This document shows, one piece after another, positions 39,545 to 49,719 of a DNA stretch of 64,000 nucleotides. Under the pieces are notes generated by a model that did not search any database, was not told where the DNA came from, and worked only from the letters and a program-made list of their open reading frames with translations. This stretch comes from Mycobacterium sp. (GTDB lineage: Bacteria > Actinomycetota > Actinomycetes > Mycobacteriales > Mycobacteriaceae): positions 186,001-250,000 of the forward strand of contig NZ_SCRH01000038.1 of NCBI RefSeq assembly GCF_004298145.1. The letters are read 5' to 3'. The translations under genes and the position numbers were made by a program. Numbering within the stretch: the stretch's first letter is position 1; each line of letters begins with the position of its first letter.

Positions 39545-41100
39545 GAACACTCACGGAATTCAACCGCGGCCGTGTCGGGCTCATGGGCGCCGGTGTGCTG
39601 GCGCTCGTCGTCGTCGTCGGCCAAAGTTTCACCAGTGTCCCAATGCTTTTCGCCAGCCCGAGTTACTACGGGCAGTTCACCGACACGGGTCAACTGAACA
39701 AGAACGACAAGGTGCGCATCTCCGGCGTGAACGTCGGTGCGGTGCAGTCGCTCGACATCGACGGGGACCACGTCGTGATCAAGTTCTCCATCGGCGGCAA
39801 CACCATCGGCACCGAGAGCCGACTCGCGATCAAAACCGACACCATCCTGGGTAAAAAGGTGCTCGAGATCGAGCCACGGGGAGCCAGGGCGTTGCGGCCG
39901 GGGGGTGTCTTGCCGCTGGGCCAAAGCACGACCCCGTATCAGCTCTACGATGCGGTCTTCGACGTCACCAAGGCCGCCGCGGGCTGGGACATCGACAGCG
40001 TCAAGCAATCGCTGAACGTCTTGTCCCAGACCATCGATCAGACCTATCCGCACCTGAGCCCCACCCTCGACGGATTGGCCAAATTCTCCGACACGATCGG
40101 CAAACGGGACGAACAGATCAAGCACCTGCTCGCCCAGGCCACCCAGGTGGCCAGCGTCCTCGGCGACCGCAGCGAACAAATCAACCGGCTGCTGGTCAAC
40201 ACGAAGACGCTGCTGGCCGCATTCAACGAGCGCGGACGGGCAATCAGCACTCTGCTGCAGAACGTTTCGGCCTTTTCGGCCCAGGTGCAGGGGTTCATCA
40301 ATGACAACCCGAACCTGAATCCCGTGCTGGAGCAGTTGCACGCCATCAGCGACGTACTGGTGGCGCGCAAAGATGACCTGGCTCAAACCTTCACGTATGT
40401 CAGCCAATTCGCCGCATCGTTAGGGGAATCCGTCGCCTCCGGACCGTACTTCAAGATAGTCCTGTCCAACCTGCTGCCGTACTGGGTCTTGCAGCCGTGG
40501 GTCGACGCCGCCTTCAAGAAGCGTGGTATCGACCCGGAGAACTTCTGGCGCAGCGCCGGCCTGCCCGAGTTCCGCTGGCCCGACCCGAACGGCACCCGGT
40601 TCCCCAACGGCGCGCCACCGCCCGCACCCCCGGTGCTGGAAGGCACCCCGGACCATCCGGGACCCGCCGTCCCGCCGGGAACGGCGTGTTCGTACACCCC
40701 ACCGGCTGACTCGCTGCCGCGGCCGTGGAACCCGTTGCCCTGCACGGGCGTAGACGTCGGTGCGTTCGGCGGCAATTTCCCGGCACCGATCGACGTGCAG
40801 ACGTCGCCGCCGAACCCCAACGGCCTGCCACCGACGCCGGGGATCCCGATCGCCGGGCGGCCCGGTGAGGCGCCCCCGGATGTTCCGGGCACACCGGTGC
40901 CGTTGCCCACCCAGGCACCGCCGGGGGCGCGCACGGAGAACCTGCAACCGGCCGGCCCCACCCCACCGCCATCCACGTTCGCGCCGGGCTTTCCGCCGGG
41001 GCCACCCGCGCCGCCGGGGCCCGGGCTGCAGCTGCCCGCCCCGTTCATCTCGCCGGGCGGCACGGGAGGCAGCGGCATAACGGGAGGTAACCAGAATTGA
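39541..41100 (+). CDS. mceC: MceC-type protein with proline-rich C-terminus
   Basis: ATG at 39541 (ATGA overlap); YYGQFTDTGQLNKNDKVRISGVNVGAV; Pro-rich tail. Confidence 0.9.
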   Translation: MRTLTEFNRGRVGLMGAGVLALVVVVGQSFTSVPMLFASPSYYGQFTDTGQLNKNDKVRISGVNVGAVQSLDIDGDHVVIKFSIGGNTIGTESRLAIKTDTILGKKVLEIEPRGARALRPGGVLPLGQSTTPYQLYDAVFDVTKAAAGWDIDSVKQSLNVLSQTIDQTYPHLSPTLDGLAKFSDTIGKRDEQIKHLLAQATQVASVLGDRSEQINRLLVNTKTLLAAFNERGRAISTLLQNVSAFSAQVQGFINDNPNLNPVLEQLHAISDVLVARKDDLAQTFTYVSQFAASLGESVASGPYFKIVLSNLLPYWVLQPWVDAAFKKRGIDPENFWRSAGLPEFRWPDPNGTRFPNGAPPPAPPVLEGTPDHPGPAVPPGTACSYTPPADSLPRPWNPLPCTGVDVGAFGGNFPAPIDVQTSPPNPNGLPPTPGIPIAGRPGEAPPDVPGTPVPLPTQAPPGARTENLQPAGPTPPPSTFAPGFPPGPPAPPGPGLQLPAPFISPGGTGGSGITGGNQN

Positions 41101-42653
41101 GCGCCGTCTTCGACATCCGCAATCCGTGGCTTCGCCGAGCCATCGGAGCACTGGTGGTGGTGCTGGCCGTCATCGCGGGGTTCGCCGGCTGGCGGATCTA
41201 CCAGAAGTTGACCAACAACACCGTAATCGCCTACCTCCCAACGGCGAACGCGCTTTATTCCGGGGACAAAGTCCAGATCATGGGTGTTCGTGTGGGCTCG
41301 GTCGACAAGGTCGAGCCGGCCGGCAACAAGATGAAGGTGACGTTTCACTACGACAACAAGTACAAGGTGCCCGCCAACGCGTCCGCCGTGATCGTCAACC
41401 CCACGCTGGTGGCGTCGCGCAGCATCCAGTTGGAGCCCCCCTACAAGGGTGGCCCGGTGATGGCCGACAACGCGGTGATTCCCATCGAGCGCACGCAGGT
41501 GCCAACCGAATTCGACGAACTGCGCGACAGCGTCGCCAACATCATCAGCAAACTCGGCCCGACGCCCGAGCAGCCCAAGGGTCCCTTCGGTGACCTCATC
41601 GAATCTTTCGCCGACGGGCTGGCCGGCAAGGGCAAGCAGATCAACACCACGCTGAACAGCCTGTCGCAAGCCTTCACCGCGCTGAACCAGGGCCGGGGTG
41701 ACTTCTTCGCGGTGGCGCACAGCCTGGCACTGTTCGTCAACGCCCTGCACAAAGACGACCAGCAGTTCGTCGCGCTGAACCACAACCTGGCCCAGTTCAC
41801 CGGCAACCTGACCGGGTCTGACCACGATCTCGCCAATGCGCTACAGCAATTCGACGGCCTGCTCGCCACCTTGCGCCCGTTCCTGGCCAAGAACCGCGAG
41901 GTGTTCGCGCACGACGTCGACAACCTCGCCAGCCTGACCACCACGCTGGTCCAACCCGAGCCGCTGAACGGTTTGGAGACGGCCCTGCACGTCCTGCCGA
42001 CGCTGGAGACGAACCTCAGCCAGATTTATCACCCGTCGCATGGCGCGGTCATGTCGATCCCGGCAATCCCTAACTTCGCGAACCCAATGCAGTTCTTCTG
42101 CAGCATGATTCAGGCCGGTAGCCGCCTGGGGTATCAAGAGTCCGCCGAGCTGTGTGCGCAATACCTGGCGCCAATTCTCGATGCGATCAAGTTCAACTAC
42201 CTACCGTTCGGGCTGAATCTCTTCAGCACCGCCGAGACGCTGCCCAAGGAAATCGCCTACTCGGAGCCGCGCCTACAGCCGCCCAACGGATACAAGGACA
42301 CCACGGTGCCCGGGATCTGGGTGCCCGACACCCCGCTCTCGCACCGCAACACCCAGCCCGGCTGGGTAGTCGCGCCGGGCATGCAAGGTACACAGGTGGG
42401 ACCGGTCACGGGCGGCCTGCTGACCCCCGACTCGTTGGCCGAACTGATGGGCGGCCCGGACACCGCACCCCCGCCGCCGGGGCTGCAAACCCCGCCGGGA
42501 CCGCCGAACGCCTACGACGAATATCCGGTGTCGCCACCCATCGGCCTGCAGGCCCCACAGGTGCCGATCCCGCCGCCGGCGCCCGCGCCGGGAGTGGTCC
42601 CCGGACCGGTCGCGCCCACGCCGGTGGCGGCGCCCACAGGGCCGGGGTCGTGA
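41097..42653 (+). CDS. mceD: MceD-type protein with proline-rich C-terminus
   Basis: TTG start at 41097 overlapping mceC stop; YLPTANALYSGDKVQIMGVRVGSVDKV. Confidence 0.9.
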   Translation: MSAVFDIRNPWLRRAIGALVVVLAVIAGFAGWRIYQKLTNNTVIAYLPTANALYSGDKVQIMGVRVGSVDKVEPAGNKMKVTFHYDNKYKVPANASAVIVNPTLVASRSIQLEPPYKGGPVMADNAVIPIERTQVPTEFDELRDSVANIISKLGPTPEQPKGPFGDLIESFADGLAGKGKQINTTLNSLSQAFTALNQGRGDFFAVAHSLALFVNALHKDDQQFVALNHNLAQFTGNLTGSDHDLANALQQFDGLLATLRPFLAKNREVFAHDVDNLASLTTTLVQPEPLNGLETALHVLPTLETNLSQIYHPSHGAVMSIPAIPNFANPMQFFCSMIQAGSRLGYQESAELCAQYLAPILDAIKFNYLPFGLNLFSTAETLPKEIAYSEPRLQPPNGYKDTTVPGIWVPDTPLSHRNTQPGWVVAPGMQGTQVGPVTGGLLTPDSLAELMGGPDTAPPPPGLQTPPGPPNAYDEYPVSPPIGLQAPQVPIPPPAPAPGVVPGPVAPTPVAAPTGPGS

Positions 42654-43837
42654 TGGTAACGGTAAACGCGCTGTGCGCGTGGGGTTCTCGCATCCGGCAC
42701 CGCACCTGGCAGGGGCTGGCTATAGTGAGCGCAGCGGCGGTGCTGACGTCGTGCGCGAAGTGGCACGGAATCGCGAATGTGCCGATGCCCGGTGGCCCGG
42801 GCACCGGACACGGCTCCTACACCGTCTACGTACAGATGCCCGACACGCTGGCCCTGAACACGAACAGCCGGGTCCGGGTGGCCGACGTCTTCGTCGGCAC
42901 CGTGCGCGCGATCCAATTGAAGAACTGGGTCGCCACGCTGACGCTGCGGCTGGACAAGGGCGTCAAGTTACCCAAGAACGCCACCGCCAAGATCGGGCAG
43001 ACCAGCCTCCTCGGGTCTCAGCACATAGAACTGACCGCGCCCCCCGACCCGTCCCCGCAGCGACTGGGGGACGGCGACACCATCCCGCTGAAGAATTCGT
43101 CCGCGTACCCCACCACCGAGCAGACGCTGGCCAGCCTCGCCATGATCTTGCGTGGCGGCGGCATCCCCAACATCGAGGTGCTGCAGAACGAGATCTACAA
43201 CATCGTGAACGGGCGCGCCGACCAGATCCGCGCCTTCCTCGGCAAGCTGGACACGTTCACCGCCCGGCTCAACGAGCAACGCGAGGACATCACCCGAGCT
43301 ATCGACTCCACCAACCGGTTGCTGGCCTACGTGGGCACCCGATCGGACGTGTTGGATCGCGTCCTCACCGAATTCCCGCCACTGATCAAGCATTTCGCGG
43401 ATAAGCAGAACCTCTTGATCGACGCGGTCAACGCGACCGGACGGCTCAGCCAGGTCGCCGATCAATACCTGTCCGCCTCGCGGAGCGACCTCCACCAGGA
43501 TCTGCTGTCGCTGCAGTGCCCGTTGCGGGAACTCGGCCGCGCATCGCCGTACCTGATCCGCGCGCTCAAGCTGATCATCGTGCGGCCATTCGACATCGAC
43601 GCCGTGCCGAAGGCGTTCCGCGGCGACTACTTCAACCTGTCACTCACCCTCGACCTGACCCTCAGCGCCGTCGACAACGCGGTCCTCACCGGGACCGGGT
43701 TCTCCGGGGCGCTGCGCGCCCTCGAGCAGTCCTGGGGCCGTGACCCCGAAACGATGATCCCCGATGTGCGCTATACGCCGAACCCCAACGACGCGCCGGG
43801 CGGACCGCTGGTCGAAAGGGCGGACCGGCAATGCTGA
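42653..43837 (+). CDS. mceE: MceE-type lipoprotein
   Basis: Lipobox-like LTSC near N-terminus (IVSAAAVLTSCAKWHG); YTVYVQMPDTLALNTNSRVRVADVFVGTV; GTG alternative at 42650. Confidence 0.9.
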   Translation: MVTVNALCAWGSRIRHRTWQGLAIVSAAAVLTSCAKWHGIANVPMPGGPGTGHGSYTVYVQMPDTLALNTNSRVRVADVFVGTVRAIQLKNWVATLTLRLDKGVKLPKNATAKIGQTSLLGSQHIELTAPPDPSPQRLGDGDTIPLKNSSAYPTTEQTLASLAMILRGGGIPNIEVLQNEIYNIVNGRADQIRAFLGKLDTFTARLNEQREDITRAIDSTNRLLAYVGTRSDVLDRVLTEFPPLIKHFADKQNLLIDAVNATGRLSQVADQYLSASRSDLHQDLLSLQCPLRELGRASPYLIRALKLIIVRPFDIDAVPKAFRGDYFNLSLTLDLTLSAVDNAVLTGTGFSGALRALEQSWGRDPETMIPDVRYTPNPNDAPGGPLVERADRQC

Positions 43838-45381
43838 CCCGCTTCATCTGGCGCCAGATTATCTCGTTCACGATCCTGAGCGTGGTCACGGCGATCGTGT
43901 TGGGCGGGTACTACTTGCGCATTCCCGCCGCGGTGGGGATCGGCCAGTACACGCTGAAGGCGGACCTGCCCGCGTCGGGCGGCCTGTACAAGACGGCCAA
44001 CGTGACCTATCGCGGTGAAACCATCGGCACGGTCACCTCCGTCGAGCCGACCGAGCGGGGCGCGCATGTGACCATGCGCATCTCCGATCGCTACAGGATC
44101 CCGATCGACGCGTCGGCGAGCGTGCATTCGGTGTCGGCGGTTGGTGAGCAGTATGTGGACCTGGCGTCCGTAGGCAACTCGGGCCAATACTTCTCGCCCG
44201 GACAGACCATCACGAAGGGTACCGTGCCCACCGAGATCGGACCGGCGCTGGACGCCGCCAACCGCGGGCTGGCGGTGCTGCCCAAGGACAAGATCGCTTC
44301 GCTGCTTGACGAAACAGCCCAAGCGGTCGGCGGATTGGGCCCTGCGTTGCAACGTCTGGTCGACGCAACGCAGGCGATCGCCGGCGACTTCAAGACCAAC
44401 ATCAACGATGTCAACGACATCATCCAAAACTCGGGGCCGGTCATCGACAGCCAGGTCGACTCCGGTGACGCGATTAAACGCTGGTCGCACAACTTGAACA
44501 CCCTCGCCGCGCAGGGCGCGGAAAACGACCAGCACGTCAAAAGCATTCTGTCTCAGGCGGCCCCAACCGCCGATCAGGTCAACGAGGTGTTCGGCGACGT
44601 CCGCGAGTCACTGCCGCAGACACTGGCGAACGTCGAGATCGTGCTGGACATGCTCAAGCGATACCACAAGGGCGTCGAGCAACTGCTGGTGGCCTATCCG
44701 CAGGGCATATCGGAAGGCGAGACGGTGACGGCGGCCTTCCCGGGCTACGCCGCTCTCGGGACGTCGCTGACGATCAACCAGCCCCCGCCGTGCCTGACCG
44801 GGTTTCTCCCGGCACCTCAGTGGCGGTCTCCCGCGGATACCAGCCTGGCGCCGATGCCGTCCGGAACGTATTGCAAGATCCCGCAGGACCATCCGGCCAA
44901 CGCCGTACGTGGGGCACGCAATCTCCCGTGTGTCGACGTACCCGGGAAGCGGGCCGCCACGCCGCGGGAGTGTCGAGACACGAAGCCGTACGTTCCGCTG
45001 GGCACCAACCCCTGGTACGGCGACCCCAACCAGATCCTGACCTGCCCGGCGGCCGCGGCGCGCTGCGACCAGCCGGTCAAGCCGGGTCAGGTGATACCCG
45101 CGCCATCGGTGAACACCGGCCTCAACCCGGCGCCCTCCGACAGGGTGGCGGGGACGCCACCCCCCGTCAGCGATCCGCTGCAGCGCCCGGGATCGGGAAC
45201 CGTCGAATGCAATGGGCAACAGCCAAACCCGTGCGTCTATACCCCCGCCGGTCCTCCCCCGGCCGTCTACGTTCCTCAGAGCGGCGAACTGGTGGGGCCC
45301 GACGGGGTCAAGTACGCGGTCGAGAATTCGAGGAAAACGGGCGACGACGGATGGAAGGACATGTTGGCGCCACCGAGGTGA
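43831..45381 (+). CDS. mceF: MceF-type protein
   Basis: 516 aa; YTLKADLPASGGLYKTANVTYRGETIGTV. Confidence 0.9.
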   Translation: MLTRFIWRQIISFTILSVVTAIVLGGYYLRIPAAVGIGQYTLKADLPASGGLYKTANVTYRGETIGTVTSVEPTERGAHVTMRISDRYRIPIDASASVHSVSAVGEQYVDLASVGNSGQYFSPGQTITKGTVPTEIGPALDAANRGLAVLPKDKIASLLDETAQAVGGLGPALQRLVDATQAIAGDFKTNINDVNDIIQNSGPVIDSQVDSGDAIKRWSHNLNTLAAQGAENDQHVKSILSQAAPTADQVNEVFGDVRESLPQTLANVEIVLDMLKRYHKGVEQLLVAYPQGISEGETVTAAFPGYAALGTSLTINQPPPCLTGFLPAPQWRSPADTSLAPMPSGTYCKIPQDHPANAVRGARNLPCVDVPGKRAATPRECRDTKPYVPLGTNPWYGDPNQILTCPAAAARCDQPVKPGQVIPAPSVNTGLNPAPSDRVAGTPPPVSDPLQRPGSGTVECNGQQPNPCVYTPAGPPPAVYVPQSGELVGPDGVKYAVENSRKTGDDGWKDMLAPPR

Positions 45382-45455
45382 ACCCCCCACCGCCACCGCG
45401 GCTCGGGGGGTTCAACCCACCGATATCAACCAGTGAACGCAAGGATCGGAGCGAC

Positions 45456-45965
45456 ATGCGGAAAGCCATTGGTCTAGGGCAACTTCGGAGTGATACGTGT
45501 GCCTATCTCGAGCGGGTTGCGGCCGGGGAAACCATCGACGTCGTCCGTCGCGGCAAACTGGTGGCGCGGATCGTGTCGGTCGGGGAATGGAGGCCGGCGC
45601 CGATCCCTGCACGATCCGTCGCACCCGCTGCGCAGGACTCCGGTGGATGGGTCGGGCTCGACGAACTGCGAACGCGGGCCGGCCGGTGCTTCGACCGGGT
45701 CGCGGCCGGGGAAACGATCAGTGTTGTTCGTGGCGGCAGGTTACTGGCGCGGATCGTGTCGGCCGAAGCATCGGAAAGAACCCCGATTCCGGCGGACCCT
45801 GGTGGGGGGATCGAGCTCGACGAACTGCGAAAGCGTGCGGGACGCTATTTCGATCGGGTCGCGGCGGGGCAGACGATCGAGGTCATCCGTGGCGGCAAGC
45901 TGGTTGCCCGCATCGTCTCCGCCGACGCGAAGTCGCTAACCCTCGAAGAATCCGCCGTCGGGTAG
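45456..45965 (+). CDS. Protein of three tandem Phd/YefM-like (prevent-host-death) modules
   Basis: ATG at 45456; LGQLRSDTCAYLERVAAGETIDVVRRGKLVARIVS / LDELRTRAGRCFDRVAAGETISVVRGGRLLARIVS / LDELRKRAGRYFDRVAAGQTIEVIRGGKLVARIVS. Confidence 0.85.
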   Translation: MRKAIGLGQLRSDTCAYLERVAAGETIDVVRRGKLVARIVSVGEWRPAPIPARSVAPAAQDSGGWVGLDELRTRAGRCFDRVAAGETISVVRGGRLLARIVSAEASERTPIPADPGGGIELDELRKRAGRYFDRVAAGQTIEVIRGGKLVARIVSADAKSLTLEESAVG

Positions 45966-46105
45966 CGGGCGCCGGCAGATCGCAGCCCGCCTCGGCGGGA
46001 CCGAGGGGCCGCACTGCGTCTCCGGCCAGGCCGTCGAAGCGATCACGTCGCACCTGCATTCCGCTGCGCTGGTGCACAATTCGAGGCGCGCAATCGGTGA
46101 AGGAT

Positions 46106-46996
46106 TTATGAAGACGCCGGCGGGCGAGCGACGATTACCGGTATCCGGACCGAATGCAGGACCGCGTTACTGACCGAGCCCAACAGCATCCTCGCCAGCC
46201 CACCCCGACCGTGACTGCCAACGACCACCAGCTGTGCCGTTTCCGACTTGTCGATGAGATGTCGCGCCGCCCGATCGCGGGCAATGAATCGATGAACGGT
46301 GACATCCGGATAGCGTTCTTCCCAACCCGCCAGGCTCTCGGCGAGGCTGCGTTGCGCTTCGCCTTCCACCGCCGGCCACTCGATTTCGAAAACTTCACTC
46401 ACCGCCGCGTCGCTCCAGGCATGGATGGCCACCAGATCGACGCCGCGACGTGACGCCTCGTCGAACGCGATTTCCGTGGCGAGTTCGGAAGCCGGCGATC
46501 CATCGGTGCCCAGTAGGACGGGAGCATTCCGCAAATCCGGCAACTCTTCGTCACGGATGACTGCGACCGGGCAATTCGCGTGCCGTACCACGGTCGAGCT
46601 GACCGATCCGAGCAGACCACGGGCCAGCGCTCCCCGACCGGAGCTGCCCATGACGATCATCTCCGCGGTATCGGACGCCTCGAGCAGTGCCGGGACCGGG
46701 GCCGCGTAGACCAGTTTTCTGTCGATGGGCACCTTGCGACCACCCGGCATCGCGTCTTCGGCGACCTTCATCGCGTGCATGATCGCCTTCTTGCCTTCGT
46801 CTTCGAGATTCGTGACGAGGGATTCAGGGTACGGGACCGGCGGGTATGTCGTGGTGGGCGTCGTCACCGCGTGCACGACGGTCAACGGAATGTTTCTCAT
46901 CGCGGCTTCCTGGGCCGCCCAGCGTGCGGCGGCCGTTGACGCCGGCGAACCGTCGACCGCGACGACGATACCGAGTTGTTTGACGGGTGCGGACAT
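46106..46996 (-). CDS. Universal stress protein family (two USP domains)
   Basis: 296 aa; GIVVAVDGSPASTAAARWAAQEAAMR, MIVMGSSGRGALARGLLGSVSSTVVRHANCPVAVIR, VVGSHGRGGLARMLLGSVS. Confidence 0.95.
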   Translation of the reverse strand: MSAPVKQLGIVVAVDGSPASTAAARWAAQEAAMRNIPLTVVHAVTTPTTTYPPVPYPESLVTNLEDEGKKAIMHAMKVAEDAMPGGRKVPIDRKLVYAAPVPALLEASDTAEMIVMGSSGRGALARGLLGSVSSTVVRHANCPVAVIRDEELPDLRNAPVLLGTDGSPASELATEIAFDEASRRGVDLVAIHAWSDAAVSEVFEIEWPAVEGEAQRSLAESLAGWEERYPDVTVHRFIARDRAARHLIDKSETAQLVVVGSHGRGGLARMLLGSVSNAVLHSVRIPVIVARPPASS

Positions 46997-47133
46997 TTCG
47001 TTCTCCCTCCATCACGAACGATGCTATCGGAGATAGGTGTATCGGTCGTGAGGCTTTGGTCATCAACCCTCGGGCCTGCGGTCTGGCGCGATCGCTAGAG
47101 CCGGCGCTGCTGCAGTCGCGCAGTGATCAGCGC

Positions 47134-48450
47134 TCAGCCGAACAAGCCTTGTCCGATGTAGTGGCCTTCACCCGGTGGGGGCGGCACCGCGAAGATCGCT
47201 GATCCGATGTGGCGGATGTATTCGTTGAGCAGGTCGTGGGCGCCCAAGCGGTTCTGCAGGCGGATGAAAGCGTGCGGATCATTTTGATACGAGATGAACA
47301 GCAGACCGGCATTGAGCTGGCCGTTGGCGTCGAGGCCGTCGGTGTAGTTGTAGGACCTCCGGCGGATCATGATGCCGTCGTTGTTTTCCCGGGCGGCCAG
47401 GCCGATGTGCGACATCGGATCGATGAGCGGGCTACCGTCGGCGCCTTTGGCGGCGAAGTCCGGTGTATCGAACTCTGCCTTGCCGCTCAGCGGCGCCCCT
47501 TCCTCTTTGGTGCGGCCGAAGATCCTCTGCTGATTGCCGATCCGGTCGACATCCCATGTCTCCATCAGCATCCGGATCTTGCGGACGACCTGGTAGGTCC
47601 CGCCCTTCATCCAGGGCTGGTCGCTGCCGTCGACCCAGACGAACCGTTCGTACTCCGCATCGGTGGCGATGTTGCGGGTTCCGTCTTTGAATCCCAACAG
47701 GTTTCGCGGAGTGTTCTGGCCGGGGCCGGCCGAGGCGCGACCGAAACCCAATACCGCCCAGAACGGCGAGACGATGTTGCGGCCGAGCCGGGCCAAGTTG
47801 CGCACGGCGTGGTAGCAGACCTGGGGGTCGTCGGCGCACGCCTGCACGGACAGGTCGCCGCCGCGCAGGCGGGGATCGAGGTTGTCTCCGTTCAGCGTTG
47901 GCAGGTCGGTGAACACGACGGGCCGGCGGGCGGCCAGTCCGAAACGGTCACCGAACAGCGACGGACCCAGCCCGACGGTGACAGTGAGGCCGGCGGGACT
48001 CAGCCCGTAGGCCTCCCCCGTGTCAGCGGGGGGCTGCACCTCGACCTGCGGTTGGACGGTGCCGACCGGCTTTCCCTGCTGCAGGATTGCGGCAGCTGCC
48101 GACCATCGTGCCAATAGGGTCTGCAATTCGGTGCGGCCGGCGCCCGCGGCCAGCGAGAACGACATGAACATCGCGTAACGCTGTGGCGGCGTGTCGATTC
48201 CACCCTGGTGCGCCTGGCCGTAGAAGCGATAACTGCGCCGCAGGTCGACGGTGTCATCGTCATCGCCGCGTTGTCCCGCCGCCATCGCATGTCCGGCGAA
48301 GCCGCCACCGACGGCCCCGATTGCGGCGCCGCCGAGCCCGGCCAACATGGCACCGCCAAGCGCGCGCCGGCGCGATACAGCGGTGGAGTCTGCCGGTGCG
48401 CCGGCGTCGTTCGGATCGCTGTCGGGTGGTTGGGTGATGTCGTCGGTCAC
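47134..48450 (-). CDS. efeB: DyP-type peroxidase, EfeB
   Basis: 438 aa; Tat-like RRRALGGAMLAGLGGA, NLLGFKDGTRN (GxxDG), YQVVRKIRMLMETWD. Confidence 0.92.
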   Translation of the reverse strand: MTDDITQPPDSDPNDAGAPADSTAVSRRRALGGAMLAGLGGAAIGAVGGGFAGHAMAAGQRGDDDDTVDLRRSYRFYGQAHQGGIDTPPQRYAMFMSFSLAAGAGRTELQTLLARWSAAAAILQQGKPVGTVQPQVEVQPPADTGEAYGLSPAGLTVTVGLGPSLFGDRFGLAARRPVVFTDLPTLNGDNLDPRLRGGDLSVQACADDPQVCYHAVRNLARLGRNIVSPFWAVLGFGRASAGPGQNTPRNLLGFKDGTRNIATDAEYERFVWVDGSDQPWMKGGTYQVVRKIRMLMETWDVDRIGNQQRIFGRTKEEGAPLSGKAEFDTPDFAAKGADGSPLIDPMSHIGLAARENNDGIMIRRRSYNYTDGLDANGQLNAGLLFISYQNDPHAFIRLQNRLGAHDLLNEYIRHIGSAIFAVPPPPGEGHYIGQGLFG

Positions 48451-48452
48451 GA

Positions 48453-49703
48453 TCAGCCGGCCGAGACGACTTTTTGGGCGACCGTGGACAGGCTCTGATG
48501 GAGCGGCTGGATGACCGCGGTGAGCTTCGGTGCGTCGCTGGCCTTCAGCGCCGCGGTGTAGGTCCGGTAGCCGCCGAGCGCGCTCGGGTCGCGATATCCG
48601 TCCAGGGTGGCGAGCACGCTTTGGAATTGCTGATCGATCTGGTGGACCAGATTGCCGTCGATCTTTTCCAGGCCCGGCCGCAGCGACGCGTACGCCTGCT
48701 GGGCGCCCTCGACGTTGCCGGAAAAGTCGACCAGGTCAATGTGGCTGAACGCCTCTTCCTCGCCGGTGATCTTGGTGTTTTGGATCTCTTCGATCAGGTC
48801 GCTGGCGCCGTTGGCCAAGTCCTCGGGCTTGTACTGCAAGGTGGCGACAATGCCTTTCAATTTGCCGACGTCGCCGACCAATTCGGTGCTGAAAGCCTTC
48901 GTTGAGGCAGTGATCGCGCCGCCCTGCCACAGATCGCGCTCGATGGCGTGGAAGCCCTTCCACCCGACCTTGGCGTCGACCGGCGTGGACTCACGCATGT
49001 CGATCAGATAGTCGAGGCTGCCCGAATTGTCACCGACCGCGAAGCCCGGTAGCACGAAGCCCTCCACGGTGGACTCCGAACGCTCCCAGAACAACCGGGC
49101 TTTGGCGTAGGCCGCCTTGGCGGCGTCGACGTTGCCCGACTGCACGGCGGCATCGAGTGCCTTCGTACCATCGTTGAGCTGACCGAGCTGCTTGACGATG
49201 TATGCCGCGTAGTCCTTGGTGCCCTGACCGAGGATGCCGGCCACGGTGCCCGTCGGCGTTGCCGGTGCCTGACCCGTCACCGTCAGAGTCTGGTATTCGG
49301 TGCTCGCGCCGGGACAGTAGAGCTGGTAGGAACCGCCGTCCAGCGTGACCGTGAACGACACCGGGTCCAGGCCGGGCGCCAGATTCTCTTTCTCGCCGAC
49401 GATCCGCTGGTCCCTGAGCAATTCGACTTCACTGATCCCGGGCGCATTCGTGTTGGCGACCGTGAAGGTCACCGGCCCGGCGGGCACGTTGGTGGTGTCC
49501 AGCGCGCAGCCGTCTGCGCCGGCATTGTTGGCCATGGTGACCTTGACCGCGTTGGTGGCGCCGGGTTTCGGTTGTTGGGCATGGCTCGAGTCATTACCCG
49601 AGTGGCTGCATGCGGTCGCAGACAACGCCGCGACGGCGGCCAAAGCCGTTGCGGCCGACCATATCCTGCAGGTCCGGCGCCCGGCCCAGGCGGTACGATT
49701 CAC
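48453..49703 (-). CDS. efeO: EfeO iron-uptake lipoprotein (cupredoxin plus M75-like)
   Basis: 416 aa; lipobox-like ATACSHSG; GWKGFHAIERDLW, HIDLVDFSGNVEGAQQAYASLRPGLEKID. Confidence 0.92.
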   Translation of the reverse strand: MNRTAWAGRRTCRIWSAATALAAVAALSATACSHSGNDSSHAQQPKPGATNAVKVTMANNAGADGCALDTTNVPAGPVTFTVANTNAPGISEVELLRDQRIVGEKENLAPGLDPVSFTVTLDGGSYQLYCPGASTEYQTLTVTGQAPATPTGTVAGILGQGTKDYAAYIVKQLGQLNDGTKALDAAVQSGNVDAAKAAYAKARLFWERSESTVEGFVLPGFAVGDNSGSLDYLIDMRESTPVDAKVGWKGFHAIERDLWQGGAITASTKAFSTELVGDVGKLKGIVATLQYKPEDLANGASDLIEEIQNTKITGEEEAFSHIDLVDFSGNVEGAQQAYASLRPGLEKIDGNLVHQIDQQFQSVLATLDGYRDPSALGGYRTYTAALKASDAPKLTAVIQPLHQSLSTVAQKVVSAG

Positions 49704-49719
49704 GGTTGATCGGTTCCTT

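Noticed and set aside
40383-41825. 480-aa minus ORF opposite mceC/mceD
   Set aside because: Antisense to two confident Mce CDS; Gly/Arg-rich shadow of Pro-rich codons in high-GC DNA.
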